Positions 28,583 to 39,129 of a stretch of DNA of 64,000 bases are shown here, one piece after another; positions within the stretch are counted from its first letter, which is position 1, and each line of letters opens with the position of its first letter. A program made the translations under genes and the position numbers. The stretch is taken from positions 1 to 64,000 of the forward strand of contig JABLTI010000001.1 of assembly GCA_013166835.1 (NCBI GenBank). Reading direction: 5' to 3'. The DNA comes from Promethearchaeati archaeon (GTDB lineage Archaea; Asgardarchaeota; Heimdallarchaeia; JABLTI01). The notes under the pieces are model-generated. The model searched no databases, was not told where the DNA came from, and was given only the letters and a program-made list of their open reading frames with translations.

Positions 28583-30478
28583 CTAATCATTCTTGACTAT
28601 CGGTTTAAGGTGTTCCAAAGACAGTTTTAACTGGAAGCTTTTCTCTGTTTTTAATGTATCACTTACAAGTTTTATTTTTTCTGAGTCTTCTTTCAAAGCA
28701 AAGAATAAACGCAAAGTAATTTCTAAATCGATTATATGGAGTATAAATTTGTACAAATGATTCTTCCTTTTAATGAAATCATTGAAGAGCTTCATTGTTT
28801 TCGCTTTATCCAAGATATTCCAAATAATTGCTTCATCACTTAGCAAATCTAAGATCATTTCATAATAACTTCCTCGTTTTCGCATCCATTCAAAATAAGG
28901 AACAGAGGAATATCTTGGTAGTAATGGCAATCTGAATAATGATTCGAAAAATTGTAGAGATTTAAATCCAAATTGAATAAACCAGGAAGCAAACAAACGA
29001 TTATACCAAATTAACGATGTTGTTGGATACTCTGCGAGTTCCTTATTTAAATGCTTAAGAGTTAAAAGCTCCAATTTTCGTTTCTTTCTTAGTTTAGGAT
29101 GTACTTTGAGGTAACTAGATATTATTTCTGGATGCGTGTATGGAACATTAACAGAAGCTAAATGACTAAAAGATTTAGATGCTCCCAACATGTAGCCACG
29201 AGCTCTTGTTTGAGTTAAGAGATATTCTAACCCTAAAGATTCGTTATCAATTTCCCATAAAAGATTTCTTTGTTCTTGCATGCCTTGCTCCAAAATCTTT
29301 AGTGTTTGATCTTTTGAAGCATCGAGAATTGAATAAAATGTTTTTTTCGGGAATGCATATTCATTAGCTATTAGATTTTCAATCAAACGTCTTTCAGGTG
29401 ACTTGTATTTTCTAACCAATTTTTCAGTGTATACTAAATAATTGCCACCAAAAGGACCATCACCTAATAATCCATCAAAAAACAGTTTTTCTCCATTTAC
29501 TTTCTCGTATAAAGCATGTCTAATACTAATTACATGATTAGATAATCCTTCACAGTGCCACATATGCTTGAAGCAGTATTTGAGTACATCAGCATCGCTT
29601 ATTACTTTGTATTGATGTGGGATACCAAGTATATCTGATACGCCCTTCGCATACTTTATTTCTTTTCCATCTGAAAAACTATCAAATGTGTATGTTTCAA
29701 TGGACTTTTTCCATTTCTTGTCTGTTGCGGAAATCAATAATCTGGAGTCCAATCCACCAGATAAAAGAAAGGCTAGATTCACGTTCTCTATTGCTGCATA
29801 ATTTTTCAATTGCTTTTTTAGAAGCTCACTAATCTCTGCTGCAGTTTGATCCAAATCATCCGTTTTTACATAATCTTTTGGAAAGGCATACCAAGTTTTC
29901 CTTCGGTTGATACCGTTCTCTAATACTTCTTGTGTTTTCTTTTCCCAATTTTTAATGGTAATTTTCGAGTTTCCTGGTAACAGTCGAATTTTTTTGAAAT
30001 ATGTTTTAACTCCTAATATAGAATGACAGAAGAGGTATTCAACTAATGCATTATAGTCTAATTCATTCAAAAGCTTTAGATGCATTGCTATTAGATATTT
30101 CAAATGTGATGAAATGATTATTTTTCCATTATCTAAAGTCGCTATGTAAACAAGATGTGTGCCAAATGGATCTGTTTTTATCTCCACATCCATTGTCTTT
30201 GTATTTACTGAAATAATAGGTGAATAACTGGTTTCTTTCTTCTTTTCTTTTTGTGGTTCTTTTAGAACCAGCATTTTTTTTGTATTTATCTGGAAATTAA
30301 TTGTTGTGTCTTTTTTCTCTAACAAGAAATTATCTTTCAAAAAATCAGCAGCCAATATAACACAATTTTTCTCTTTTGAGAATTCTGTTTGCTTGAATTC
30401 CCCTAAAAACACCTTTTCAATAGCATCCCTTTTAGGGGTATTACCATCCATTGCTAGTTGTATGTAGAAATGTGTCAT
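28583..30478 (-). CDS. asparagine synthase-related protein (class II GATase-like N-terminus without Cys2)
   Basis: PP-loop motif AFLLSGGLDSRLL; N-terminal region resembles the GATase fold (VNTKTMDVEIKTDPFGTHLVYI). Starts MTHFYIQ, not MCG. Confidence 0.8.
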   Translation of the reverse strand: MTHFYIQLAMDGNTPKRDAIEKVFLGEFKQTEFSKEKNCVILAADFLKDNFLLEKKDTTINFQINTKKMLVLKEPQKEKKKETSYSPIISVNTKTMDVEIKTDPFGTHLVYIATLDNGKIIISSHLKYLIAMHLKLLNELDYNALVEYLFCHSILGVKTYFKKIRLLPGNSKITIKNWEKKTQEVLENGINRRKTWYAFPKDYVKTDDLDQTAAEISELLKKQLKNYAAIENVNLAFLLSGGLDSRLLISATDKKWKKSIETYTFDSFSDGKEIKYAKGVSDILGIPHQYKVISDADVLKYCFKHMWHCEGLSNHVISIRHALYEKVNGEKLFFDGLLGDGPFGGNYLVYTEKLVRKYKSPERRLIENLIANEYAFPKKTFYSILDASKDQTLKILEQGMQEQRNLLWEIDNESLGLEYLLTQTRARGYMLGASKSFSHLASVNVPYTHPEIISSYLKVHPKLRKKRKLELLTLKHLNKELAEYPTTSLIWYNRLFASWFIQFGFKSLQFFESLFRLPLLPRYSSVPYFEWMRKRGSYYEMILDLLSDEAIIWNILDKAKTMKLFNDFIKRKNHLYKFILHIIDLEITLRLFFALKEDSEKIKLVSDTLKTEKSFQLKLSLEHLKPIVKND

Positions 30479-30568
30479 TAAGAGCCGCCAAATAAATTTT
30501 TAATGTAAACCTTCAAGATAAAAAATATAAAAAACTATCCCAGATAATGATTAGTAAATATCTCGGTT

Positions 30569-31804
30569 GTGTTAATATTGAACGCAAAGAAGAACAAACT
30601 AAAGCAAAATAAAAAGCAAGTGAATACAAAACCAATTGTTTTCATCACAGTAGCTTGTTCTTTTTTCATCGATCATCGAGTTAATCAAGAATTAGCAAGT
30701 CTGATAAAGAATGGTTTTTACGCTTATATTTTATCATGGGATAGAGAGCGCAAGTACTCAGACAAAGAAACTGAGAATTATTATGTAAAGAATGCTAAAC
30801 TTTTGGATGCCAATAAATTTAGTAAAATTCTTTTTCTTTTATCAGCAATTTTATTTCAATTTTTGATTGTTTTCTATGGGATTAAACTAATACGTAAACA
30901 CAAAAGAATGATTATACATGCGAATGATTTCAATACTCTAGCAGGTGTAATTTTCCTGAAAATGATATTCCCTAACAGGATTCAAGTCATCTATGATAGT
31001 CACGAGTTCACACGTTTTGTTTACAAAGAATGGTATGGTCCAATAGTTGGAAATATAGTAACAAGTCTTGAAATCAAGTTCATCAAGTATTTTGACAAGA
31101 TAATAACCGTCAGTACACCAATTAAGAAATATCTTGAGACAATCTCTAATAAAGATGTAAAGGTTATCTGGAATTATCCCACAGAAAGTTTGCTACCTAA
31201 AATATCGAAAGCTAAAGCTAAAAAGGCTCTCGGTTTAAAGGTTAATGATTTTGTATTAATTTATATTGGTACACTTAGAATAGATGTTGCATTGTTCGAG
31301 CTGATTTCTGCTGTAAGTATTTTGAAGGAAAAACAACTCACACCAAATCTCAAAATCCTAATTGTTGGGGATGGTCCCTTTCTTCATCAAATACATGAGA
31401 TGGTTGAAAAAAATCATCTTTCAGATTTTGTTAGAATTATCGGACGAGTTGAAAGAGAAAAAGCAATGAACTATTTGCGAGCTGCAGATATATCCTACAT
31501 CCTATTTTCTTTGAAAGGAATGAACACTAAAATTGGTATGCCTTGGAAACTATTTGAAAGCTTGTTAAATGAAACTCGCGTTTTAACTATGACTGATACT
31601 TATGCTGCTCATTTCGCTAAGAAGTACAATGTAGGATATACCGTTGCATCAATCACACCGATTGAAATTGCAAACACAATTTCGACGATTTACAAACAAA
31701 AGATCAAAGATGATTTTCATATACCGCAAAAATTTGTTTGGGAAAATCAGGAAGATGAATTCATCAAAATCTACTTAGAATTAATACAAGAAAGTAAATC
31801 TTGA
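30569..31804 (+). CDS. glycosyltransferase family 4-like protein (GTG start)
   Basis: SHEFTRF, KIITVSTPIKKYLE, LIYIGTLRID, ILIVGDGPFLHQI, IGMPWKLFESL. Confidence 0.85.
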   Translation: MLILNAKKNKLKQNKKQVNTKPIVFITVACSFFIDHRVNQELASLIKNGFYAYILSWDRERKYSDKETENYYVKNAKLLDANKFSKILFLLSAILFQFLIVFYGIKLIRKHKRMIIHANDFNTLAGVIFLKMIFPNRIQVIYDSHEFTRFVYKEWYGPIVGNIVTSLEIKFIKYFDKIITVSTPIKKYLETISNKDVKVIWNYPTESLLPKISKAKAKKALGLKVNDFVLIYIGTLRIDVALFELISAVSILKEKQLTPNLKILIVGDGPFLHQIHEMVEKNHLSDFVRIIGRVEREKAMNYLRAADISYILFSLKGMNTKIGMPWKLFESLLNETRVLTMTDTYAAHFAKKYNVGYTVASITPIEIANTISTIYKQKIKDDFHIPQKFVWENQEDEFIKIYLELIQESKS

Positions 31805-31898
31805 GTAAACAGATAATTTTTAAAATAAACCTTTATCAGAAAAAAACAATCTAGATACCTATCTAGGAAAAATTGGTTCCTTCATTGGATGTTAACTC

Positions 31899-32819
31899 AT
31901 GTTTAAGGGTAAGAAACTAGCTGTGATAATTCCAGCTTTAAACGAAGAAAGACTTATCAAAAGTACACTTTCAGGCATCCCAGATTATGTTGATAAAATA
32001 ATCGTGATAGATGATTTCTCAACTGATAAAACAGTTGATATGATTATGGAATTTGCCAAGCAAGATAAAAGAATTGAATTAATTCGACATGAAAAAACCC
32101 ACGGTGCTGGGGGAGCTATTATTTCTGGTTTTAAAATCGCCCTACAAGATGAAGATGTTGAGCTTATCAGTATTATGGATGGCGATGATCAAATGCGTCC
32201 AAAGCACCTGCCGGAATTACTTGCCCCAATAGTTGAAGGGAAAACAGAATTTACAAAAGGGAATCGTTTGAAACGAAGTCATTGGAAAGGCATGAGTAAA
32301 TTCAGATTATTTGGTAATCTCTTACTTTCTTTTCTCAACAAGAAGATCTCGGGTTATTGGGCAATAGAGGATCCTCAAAACGGTTATGTAGGGTTATCAG
32401 CTGCTTTTCTAAGAAGAATGGATCTTGATTCCTTATACAAAGGATACGCGTTTGAAAATGATTTTATGATAAAAGCAAATGTTGCAAATGTGAAGATGCA
32501 GAATGTCTTGATTCCAGCCTATTATGGTGAAGAACAATCGAAATTGAAGTATGGTCCCTTTATCACTAATACAAGCTGGCATTTGTTTAAATCGTATTAT
32601 TGGCGTTTGTGGCATAAATATATCAAAACGTTCCATATAGTTGGTATCTTAACAATTCTAGGATTTTTAGATTTAATTGGAGGTTTAATTGCAGGGGGAA
32701 TACTAGGATTCTCTCCCATTTCGATAATAGCAATTCCTTGTGCTGGTTTTGGCTTCATGCTCATAGCATTCTTTATTGATATTATAAAAGGAATAAGACT
32801 TTCAAAATCTATGAAATAA
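31899..32819 (+). CDS. glycosyltransferase family 2 (dolichol-phosphate mannosyl/glucosyltransferase-like)
   Basis: VIIPALNEERLI, IIVIDDFSTDKT, THGAGGAIISGF, ISIMDGDDQMRP, GNRL, and C-terminal TM segments. Confidence 0.88.
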   Translation: MFKGKKLAVIIPALNEERLIKSTLSGIPDYVDKIIVIDDFSTDKTVDMIMEFAKQDKRIELIRHEKTHGAGGAIISGFKIALQDEDVELISIMDGDDQMRPKHLPELLAPIVEGKTEFTKGNRLKRSHWKGMSKFRLFGNLLLSFLNKKISGYWAIEDPQNGYVGLSAAFLRRMDLDSLYKGYAFENDFMIKANVANVKMQNVLIPAYYGEEQSKLKYGPFITNTSWHLFKSYYWRLWHKYIKTFHIVGILTILGFLDLIGGLIAGGILGFSPISIIAIPCAGFGFMLIAFFIDIIKGIRLSKSMK

Positions 32820-32830
32820 TGTTTTCTAAT

Positions 32831-34681
32831 TTATGGTGAATTGAAAGGTAGGAACAATACTGAAAATCCATTATCATAGATACGATGAACATATGGGTTT
32901 AATGGAATTAATTGACTAATGTCTGGATACTTCTTGATGAAGTTATCATTTTCTCCTCCATACACTGCCCAACCTACAATATATCCATCTTTATACATGA
33001 TTTGACTTGTGAAAATATAATCTATTTCCGGATAGATTTCCCAAGGAGAGGTGTTAGCTACTAGGTTTGTTCTGTTCGTTTCATTTGCCAGGAGTATCGT
33101 CGTCAGCCAACTCGCATTCCCAATTTCAAAGGTAGCTCCTAGGTTACCATAACCCTCTACAATAGCTGCCAGTCTGAAATCTGAATCGACAACAATGTTT
33201 TGTCCTTCAACCCAGGATGGGTAACTCAAGTTTTCAACAAAAATGATGAAATCAATTGCCGCAAACTCTGCTTGCCAATAAACTTCTTGTTGCCCCCAGT
33301 TGTTTTCAGGTTTTGGATACGAATAAGTTGTAGTAAGAGCCATTGCTCCAATTAAAGCAATCAAAGTCACTGCTTTCCATTTTCGTAGCTTCACTTTTTT
33401 TAGGATGTTAAATATTGCAATTGCTGGAAGCAAGGTTAATATTCCGATAATATACAATGCTAATCTTCCAAGTATGCTAGACATAATTGGGATAGCAGCT
33501 GTTACCAATATAATAGCAAATTGACTCAAAACCCAACCACGGATGACTCGACTTCTTGTTTTATTTGCTTTTGGCAAAGAAACTAATCCCAAAGCTGCTA
33601 GCGGTGGAGTAACCAGGATAGGCGTTCCAGCAAGAATGCCTGCCCAGATTGTCTGATCAGGACTTGCAGCTCCAAAAAACATTGCAAAAATAAAAATGGC
33701 AATATCACCAACGGTAGTAAAGACAATTATCGCTATGTTGATTTTCTTTCTTTCAAAATTATAGAAGAGCACTGAAAATCCAAGTGCAAGAAGGAGTAAC
33801 CCTCCAAAAATCATGATGAACGTCGTGCTGAGCGATATTCCTGCAAACAGGACAGAAAAAGCACTTTGTATAAATGAAAGAGGAAATCCATTCAAACCAA
33901 AAAACCAGTAGAGTATGACAAAAAGATCTATTGCAACCAGAATTCCGAGGTTGATCAAGATATTCTTCCAATTAGCTGTTTTTGTTTTGAAACGTCTGAA
34001 AAGCACATCATAAGGCAAGACAACATGCCAGATTGCTAGAACCATTACTGTTGTCAAATGATGAACTAAAGTAATTACCACAGTCATGAGTATCGCGAGA
34101 ACTATCATTCGAATTTCTTTACTCTCTAAATAGCGATAAAGATAGAATACCACAAAAGGCACAATTCCCAGAACGGCAACTTCAGGTGCTACATTTTGAT
34201 TTCTATAAACAATAAGACCAAAGAAAGACATAAAGAACATGGATAATAATGCTACAGTTTTCGAGCCAGTCAATCTTCTTGCTAAAACAAAGAAAATTAT
34301 AAGTTGCACTGAGCAAATTATCTGGGGAAAAACAAAAATAGCCCAAATAAACGGTTCACCATTTGTACCCAATAAATATTCTGCCATTATCAGTATAAAT
34401 GTAAATCCCGGAGGATCTCGCGCAATATCTCCTAGATTAAACCATCCTTCATAAAACACCTCACGCATATGGCGCAAGTAAAACCAACCATCATAAGCAG
34501 TTGGCATTCCTTCTCTGAAGAGTCTCCAAGCTCTAAACAAAAATCCAAATAATGTGATTAGAATTGTTAAACTAATGATTAGAAAGTCGCCTCTAGTATA
34601 ACCTCGATTTTTTCTTTTATTATCCTCTGTGAATATCGAGTTTATTCCATTGGAGTTTTTTTCAGCATTTTTTAATGCCAA
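32831..34681 (-). CDS. multi-TM GT-C-like membrane protein
   Basis: About 12 TM; early loop TAYDGWFYLRHMREVF resembles GT-C/STT3-type acidic loop. No clear WWDYG motif. Confidence 0.55.
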   Translation of the reverse strand: MALKNAEKNSNGINSIFTEDNKRKNRGYTRGDFLIISLTILITLFGFLFRAWRLFREGMPTAYDGWFYLRHMREVFYEGWFNLGDIARDPPGFTFILIMAEYLLGTNGEPFIWAIFVFPQIICSVQLIIFFVLARRLTGSKTVALLSMFFMSFFGLIVYRNQNVAPEVAVLGIVPFVVFYLYRYLESKEIRMIVLAILMTVVITLVHHLTTVMVLAIWHVVLPYDVLFRRFKTKTANWKNILINLGILVAIDLFVILYWFFGLNGFPLSFIQSAFSVLFAGISLSTTFIMIFGGLLLLALGFSVLFYNFERKKINIAIIVFTTVGDIAIFIFAMFFGAASPDQTIWAGILAGTPILVTPPLAALGLVSLPKANKTRSRVIRGWVLSQFAIILVTAAIPIMSSILGRLALYIIGILTLLPAIAIFNILKKVKLRKWKAVTLIALIGAMALTTTYSYPKPENNWGQQEVYWQAEFAAIDFIIFVENLSYPSWVEGQNIVVDSDFRLAAIVEGYGNLGATFEIGNASWLTTILLANETNRTNLVANTSPWEIYPEIDYIFTSQIMYKDGYIVGWAVYGGENDNFIKKYPDISQLIPLNPYVHRIYDNGFSVLFLPFNSP

Positions 34682-34706
34682 TGAACCTAACCTTCCTTTC
34701 TAATAT

Positions 34707-36230
34707 TTAGAATATCGTTATTCCCGTAAACTCACCAACTAGCAGTAGGAAAGCAAATAGCTGAGCCAGAATGATCATTATTCCTTCAAACGACGAAATC
34801 CGGTGATCATCTGACATTGATCTTTTAACAAACCAGAGTATGCCTGCTAAGGCGATAATTTGGAAGAGCATAAAACCATCTATCGGAGCAGAAACGATTG
34901 TAGCAAATAGTCCGAATATTAGTAAAGTCATTTGCAGAATACCGCCAAGAATATTTCCAAGTGCAATATCCGTTTTTCCTTTAGCAGCAGCAACAACAGC
35001 AATTCCATGTTCAGGAATAGCTCCTGCAAAGCCAACAATTAAAGCCATTAAGCCTACATGAATAGGAGTTTCGTGTAAAACAGTTTCCACAGCTGTACTA
35101 AGTAAGAAACCACCACCTGCGATTCCAGCAATACCTATAACAACTAGAACTATTGCTGCCTTCATGGATAAATGTGGACGTTCCATTGTGGGAGCATTTA
35201 GGAAAGGATTATAAATTGTTTTAGAAGCTCCAGTGTAAGTCTCTTTTATATCTGGAGCAGTAGGATCTATTATATTGATTTCTTCTGGTGTATCCAAAAT
35301 TTTTCGATGAGCATGTTCAGTTATTTCTACTTTCTCTGCTATTTTCTTCATTTCTAGCATTTTTTCGTCAAGTTTACTTCTAGTTGGTTTTGTTGCTCTC
35401 TCAGTTTCATCATATTCTTCTAGTGCTTTCGCTTCTTTACTTTTTACTATTAAATAAACAAGGTAAATGAGATAGCTAACCACCAAAGCTATTCCAGCCA
35501 TTTGTGGAAGGTCACCAGTTAATGTAGTACCTTCTTCCATCGGGAATTCACCTGCATTTAATTTCTCTATAATAGTATTAATGAATTCAACAACTGCAAC
35601 ACCAAAAGTTAGTAGCGTTGCTATGAAACCCCATCTTAACAAAACTCCTTCAGCCATAATGGTTGTTTTTTTAACCTCAATATATCCTTTCTTTCTGCCA
35701 CCAACAAGAACTATTATACCAAGAAGAATAGCATTGAAACCAGCAGCAGCTAATGTAGTATAAAATGCTGTAACAACTAAATCATGACCAACTTCTGTGC
35801 CTTTGAGTATAAACTCCCCTTTAATCAACATAATTCCCGCAGCAATAGCTTCTGGTAAATTACTTGCTAAGCTTGAAATTACTCCAGCTACATAGGCAGT
35901 AAGTCCTATTGTTCGCATAATATTGTCTAACCCATCAACTGCCCATTCACTTGGTCTGAAAGCTAACCATAACCCAAGAAGTGCTGCAGTTACTACGAAT
36001 CCTATTAGGATTCCTAATTTATTACTTTCAAATCTTGTGTTTAAAATATACATTGTAATAGTTGTTGCAAGAAGAAGTCCAATAATTAGAAATTCATACC
36101 AAGGTAACTTGATTATGGACCATAAGGTTCTTTGTTCTTGAGTTTCCTCTTCTAAAATAATCAAATCATCTATATCGATAGCTGTTTCAGTGGTCTCTTT
36201 TTTTTCTTTTCTTTTCTTCTTGTCAACCAT
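34707..36230 (-). CDS. sodium/calcium exchanger-like (CaCA superfamily) membrane protein
   Basis: Alpha-repeat-like segments ISSLASNLPEAIAAGIMLIKGEF and GFAGAIPEHGIAVVAAAKGKTDIALGNILGG. Confidence 0.75.
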   Translation of the reverse strand: MVDKKKRKEKKETTETAIDIDDLIILEEETQEQRTLWSIIKLPWYEFLIIGLLLATTITMYILNTRFESNKLGILIGFVVTAALLGLWLAFRPSEWAVDGLDNIMRTIGLTAYVAGVISSLASNLPEAIAAGIMLIKGEFILKGTEVGHDLVVTAFYTTLAAAGFNAILLGIIVLVGGRKKGYIEVKKTTIMAEGVLLRWGFIATLLTFGVAVVEFINTIIEKLNAGEFPMEEGTTLTGDLPQMAGIALVVSYLIYLVYLIVKSKEAKALEEYDETERATKPTRSKLDEKMLEMKKIAEKVEITEHAHRKILDTPEEINIIDPTAPDIKETYTGASKTIYNPFLNAPTMERPHLSMKAAIVLVVIGIAGIAGGGFLLSTAVETVLHETPIHVGLMALIVGFAGAIPEHGIAVVAAAKGKTDIALGNILGGILQMTLLIFGLFATIVSAPIDGFMLFQIIALAGILWFVKRSMSDDHRISSFEGIMIILAQLFAFLLLVGEFTGITIF

Positions 36231-36397
36231 TTCTATCTACCTTGCTCTTTCATAATAACTCAAGAGGACAAATAAAATCTTTTTGTAAGTGATTTAATTC
36301 TGACAAAATTTTCTGGTATCGAAAGATAATTAGATGGAAAGTGATAGATTATTAATCAATATTGAAGTAAAATCTTCAAGAAATAGGGGTCATATAA

Positions 36398-37138
36398 TTG
36401 GAAATTGCGGAAGATCTTGGTTTAAAAACCTACAACATCACTGCTAATCAATTGCCTTCGATAATTGTCAAGCTGTTAAAAGTAGGACGGCCATTCTATT
36501 TACCATCAGTTGATGAACTAAGTTTACCGGATATTGCTATTGATCAAGTCATTCTTGTAATAATTGATAATTTTAGTCTATATGAAGTAATTACTTACCA
36601 ACCAACTTGGATGATTAAGAATCTAGAAAACCTTTTGCTCATAGACACAGAATCCAAAATGAAATCACTTTCAGGTCCAATGCTTGAATCTACTTTTTTC
36701 AGTAAAGATAGTCTCACCTTTAATTTGCTTTCTGCTCTTAATTTCAATGGAAAACAAGTAAAGGCGATTGCTCGAAAAGAAGATATTCCCAAGATAACAA
36801 ATGAACAATCACTTGTACAAACAGAAAAATCAGATGTTAATATTTATGTGCAAGCAATTAAAGCAATAAACAGAAATGATTTACTAGTTCTACATTTTGC
36901 TGATTTCGATGAGATGTATGAAAGATATTCCATGAATCCCCCAGAGGATATTGCTTCAAAAATTATAAGACGAACTGATAAATGGCTCAATCTCTTTTGG
37001 CAACAATCAATAGATGGTACAGTTATGTTAGTAGTTGGGAATGATGGCAAGAAACCCCTTGAAATGAATCTTCAAGGACAAGCAGCTGAATGGAAAAGAG
37101 CTAATTTACCTATCGGTTTTATAAAATTTCCAAAATGA
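36398..37138 (+). CDS. hypothetical protein, weakly alkaline-phosphatase-superfamily-like (TTG start)
   Basis: VILVIIDNFSLYEV, LLVLHFADFDEMYE, VMLVVGNDGKK spacing resembles alkaline-phosphatase-like cores. Confidence 0.45.
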   Translation: MEIAEDLGLKTYNITANQLPSIIVKLLKVGRPFYLPSVDELSLPDIAIDQVILVIIDNFSLYEVITYQPTWMIKNLENLLLIDTESKMKSLSGPMLESTFFSKDSLTFNLLSALNFNGKQVKAIARKEDIPKITNEQSLVQTEKSDVNIYVQAIKAINRNDLLVLHFADFDEMYERYSMNPPEDIASKIIRRTDKWLNLFWQQSIDGTVMLVVGNDGKKPLEMNLQGQAAEWKRANLPIGFIKFPK

Positions 37139-37153
37139 TTTCTTTTCGTATTT

Positions 37154-38104
37154 TCATACAGTTGTTGTCAGTGCCAATATTATTATAATTAATGTAATGA
37201 CTAACGCCAGTGCTCCAATAGTTATACAGAACCATCCAAAATTCACTTTCTTTGCTAATCTCAGAAATAGTTCTATCGTAGCGAATCCTACGACTGCTGA
37301 AATTATTACCGCTAAAATCATTCCATACCATGGGATGCCTGCAAATGAATATTCTCCTTGCACTAAATCTATGATTATAATTAGAAGATTCCCACCAATG
37401 ATTGCTGGAATGCTTAGGAGAAAACTACCACGCAAAGAATCTTCTTCATTTACACCTTCAATCAACATAGTACCAATAGTTGTTCCTGATCGTGAGATTC
37501 CTGGAATTATGGCAAGACCTTGAGCTAACCCAACAATCAGCATTTCCCAATTTTTCATTTCGTAGAGAGATTTCTTTGCGGTTTTTCTTTTCGAAACTAA
37601 AATGAATATTCCAGTTGCAATCAAGAAAACACCAATAATCAATGTTATAATATCTCCACTTGCTAATCGGCCATTCGCAAAATAGAGGTCGCCTTCTTGT
37701 AGTAAAAACTTAATCACAAGAAGAAGCGGAACTCCAATAATTGCAGTTCCTGCTGTTGCTATGAGAAGGAATTTCCAGAGGATTTTCCTTTTTTCAGATT
37801 CTGTAAACTTTTCTTCCTCAACAGATTCTTCTTCTTTTTCTATTGTTTGCACTTCAGCATTCTCTTCGTTTTCTTCTTTCTTCCTTGATTTAATATTGAA
37901 AAGCAAAAAGAAATCTTTCCTGAACCGAACTAAGACGGCAAGCATTGTTCCTAGGTGGAGAAACAATGCAATTGCTACAGCATTGGTTGGGTCTCCAAAC
38001 CAGTTTAAGATAAGAACGACTTGACCTTCACTAGAAACAGGTAGCCATTCCAATAATCCTTGTACTATCGCAAGTAAAATTATAAGACCTATTCCAACCG
38101 CCAT
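37154..38104 (-). CDS. uppP: undecaprenyl-diphosphatase-type polyprenyl-PP phosphatase (UppP/BacA family)
   Basis: GLLEWLPVSSEGQVVLI and PGISRSGTTIGTMLIEG motifs. Confidence 0.88.
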   Translation of the reverse strand: MAVGIGLIILLAIVQGLLEWLPVSSEGQVVLILNWFGDPTNAVAIALFLHLGTMLAVLVRFRKDFFLLFNIKSRKKEENEENAEVQTIEKEEESVEEEKFTESEKRKILWKFLLIATAGTAIIGVPLLLVIKFLLQEGDLYFANGRLASGDIITLIIGVFLIATGIFILVSKRKTAKKSLYEMKNWEMLIVGLAQGLAIIPGISRSGTTIGTMLIEGVNEEDSLRGSFLLSIPAIIGGNLLIIIIDLVQGEYSFAGIPWYGMILAVIISAVVGFATIELFLRLAKKVNFGWFCITIGALALVITLIIIILALTTTV

Positions 38105-38259
38105 TGCATCTGCCTTCTATTCAAAGAAAAATAGAACTAGAAATACAAAAAAGTTTTCAATCATCTAACCATAATTTATAAAACTTTCACGTTTTTAAAC
38201 AATATAGATTCAATATATATAGTCTAAAATTATACAGTAAGTATTGAGGAGATAGACTG

Positions 38260-39126
38260 ATGGCAAATGTAAAAATCGTTGCTGATTCCACTTGTGATCT
38301 TCCGATTTCAGTTATAAAAAATCTTGACATCGAAATCATCCCAGCAAATGTAATTTTTGACGATCAAATATTCTCTCATTATGAGATTAATAATGATGAA
38401 TTTTATCAGCGATTAGCAAAAGGTGAAATGCCCTCAACTGGTGTTCCTGCACCGAAGGTATTCAAAACAGCCTTTGATAATGCCCTAAAATCTTCTGATG
38501 AAGCAATTGTTTTCACCTTATCTAAGAAACTCTCTGCAATGTTTCAAACTGCTACATTGGTTGTTAAAAATTTCTTTGATGAAAGAGTTACTATTGTTGA
38601 TTCAGAAACAGTCACTTTGGAAATGGGATTAATAACCTATCTTGCAGCAAAACGGGCTAAAGAGGGAGCTACAAAAGAAGAAATATTACAAACCATAAAT
38701 GATTTTCTTATTCCAAATTCCCAATTAATTGGTGTAGTTGATACCTTAAAGTTCTTAAAAAGAAGTGGGAGAATTAGCACAATTTCTTGGTTGATTGGTT
38801 CTGTTTTGTCTATAAAACCAATTGTCCATATTGAGGATGGATTAATAAAATCACCAGGAAAAGTTCGGGGTAAAGAACATGCATTAGAAATCCTCGAGAC
38901 AGTAGCTCAAAAAATCGTTGAGAATAAAAAATCCGATTCAATTATCGTAGGACACAGTCACGATCTAGTAAGAGCACTTGAATTTGAGAAAATAATTAAA
39001 GAATTACCAGATGCCCCATCTGATATTCTGATAGGAGAGATAGGTCCAGTAGTAGGAACTCATCTTGGTCCAGGAGCAATTGGTTTTGCATGGATAGGTG
39101 ATTTTGCAGAAGAATGGATAAAATGA
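38260..39126 (+). CDS. DegV-family fatty-acid-binding-like protein
   Basis: VADSTCDLP, STGVPAPKVF, VDTLKFLKRSGRIS, GPVVGTHLGPGAIG. Confidence 0.9.
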   Translation: MANVKIVADSTCDLPISVIKNLDIEIIPANVIFDDQIFSHYEINNDEFYQRLAKGEMPSTGVPAPKVFKTAFDNALKSSDEAIVFTLSKKLSAMFQTATLVVKNFFDERVTIVDSETVTLEMGLITYLAAKRAKEGATKEEILQTINDFLIPNSQLIGVVDTLKFLKRSGRISTISWLIGSVLSIKPIVHIEDGLIKSPGKVRGKEHALEILETVAQKIVENKKSDSIIVGHSHDLVRALEFEKIIKELPDAPSDILIGEIGPVVGTHLGPGAIGFAWIGDFAEEWIK

Positions 39127-39129
39127 AGT

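Noticed and set aside
31851-31866. CTAGAT-ACCT-ATCTAG inverted repeat upstream of the GT2 gene
   Set aside because: Only 6-bp arms. Too short to support without conservation.
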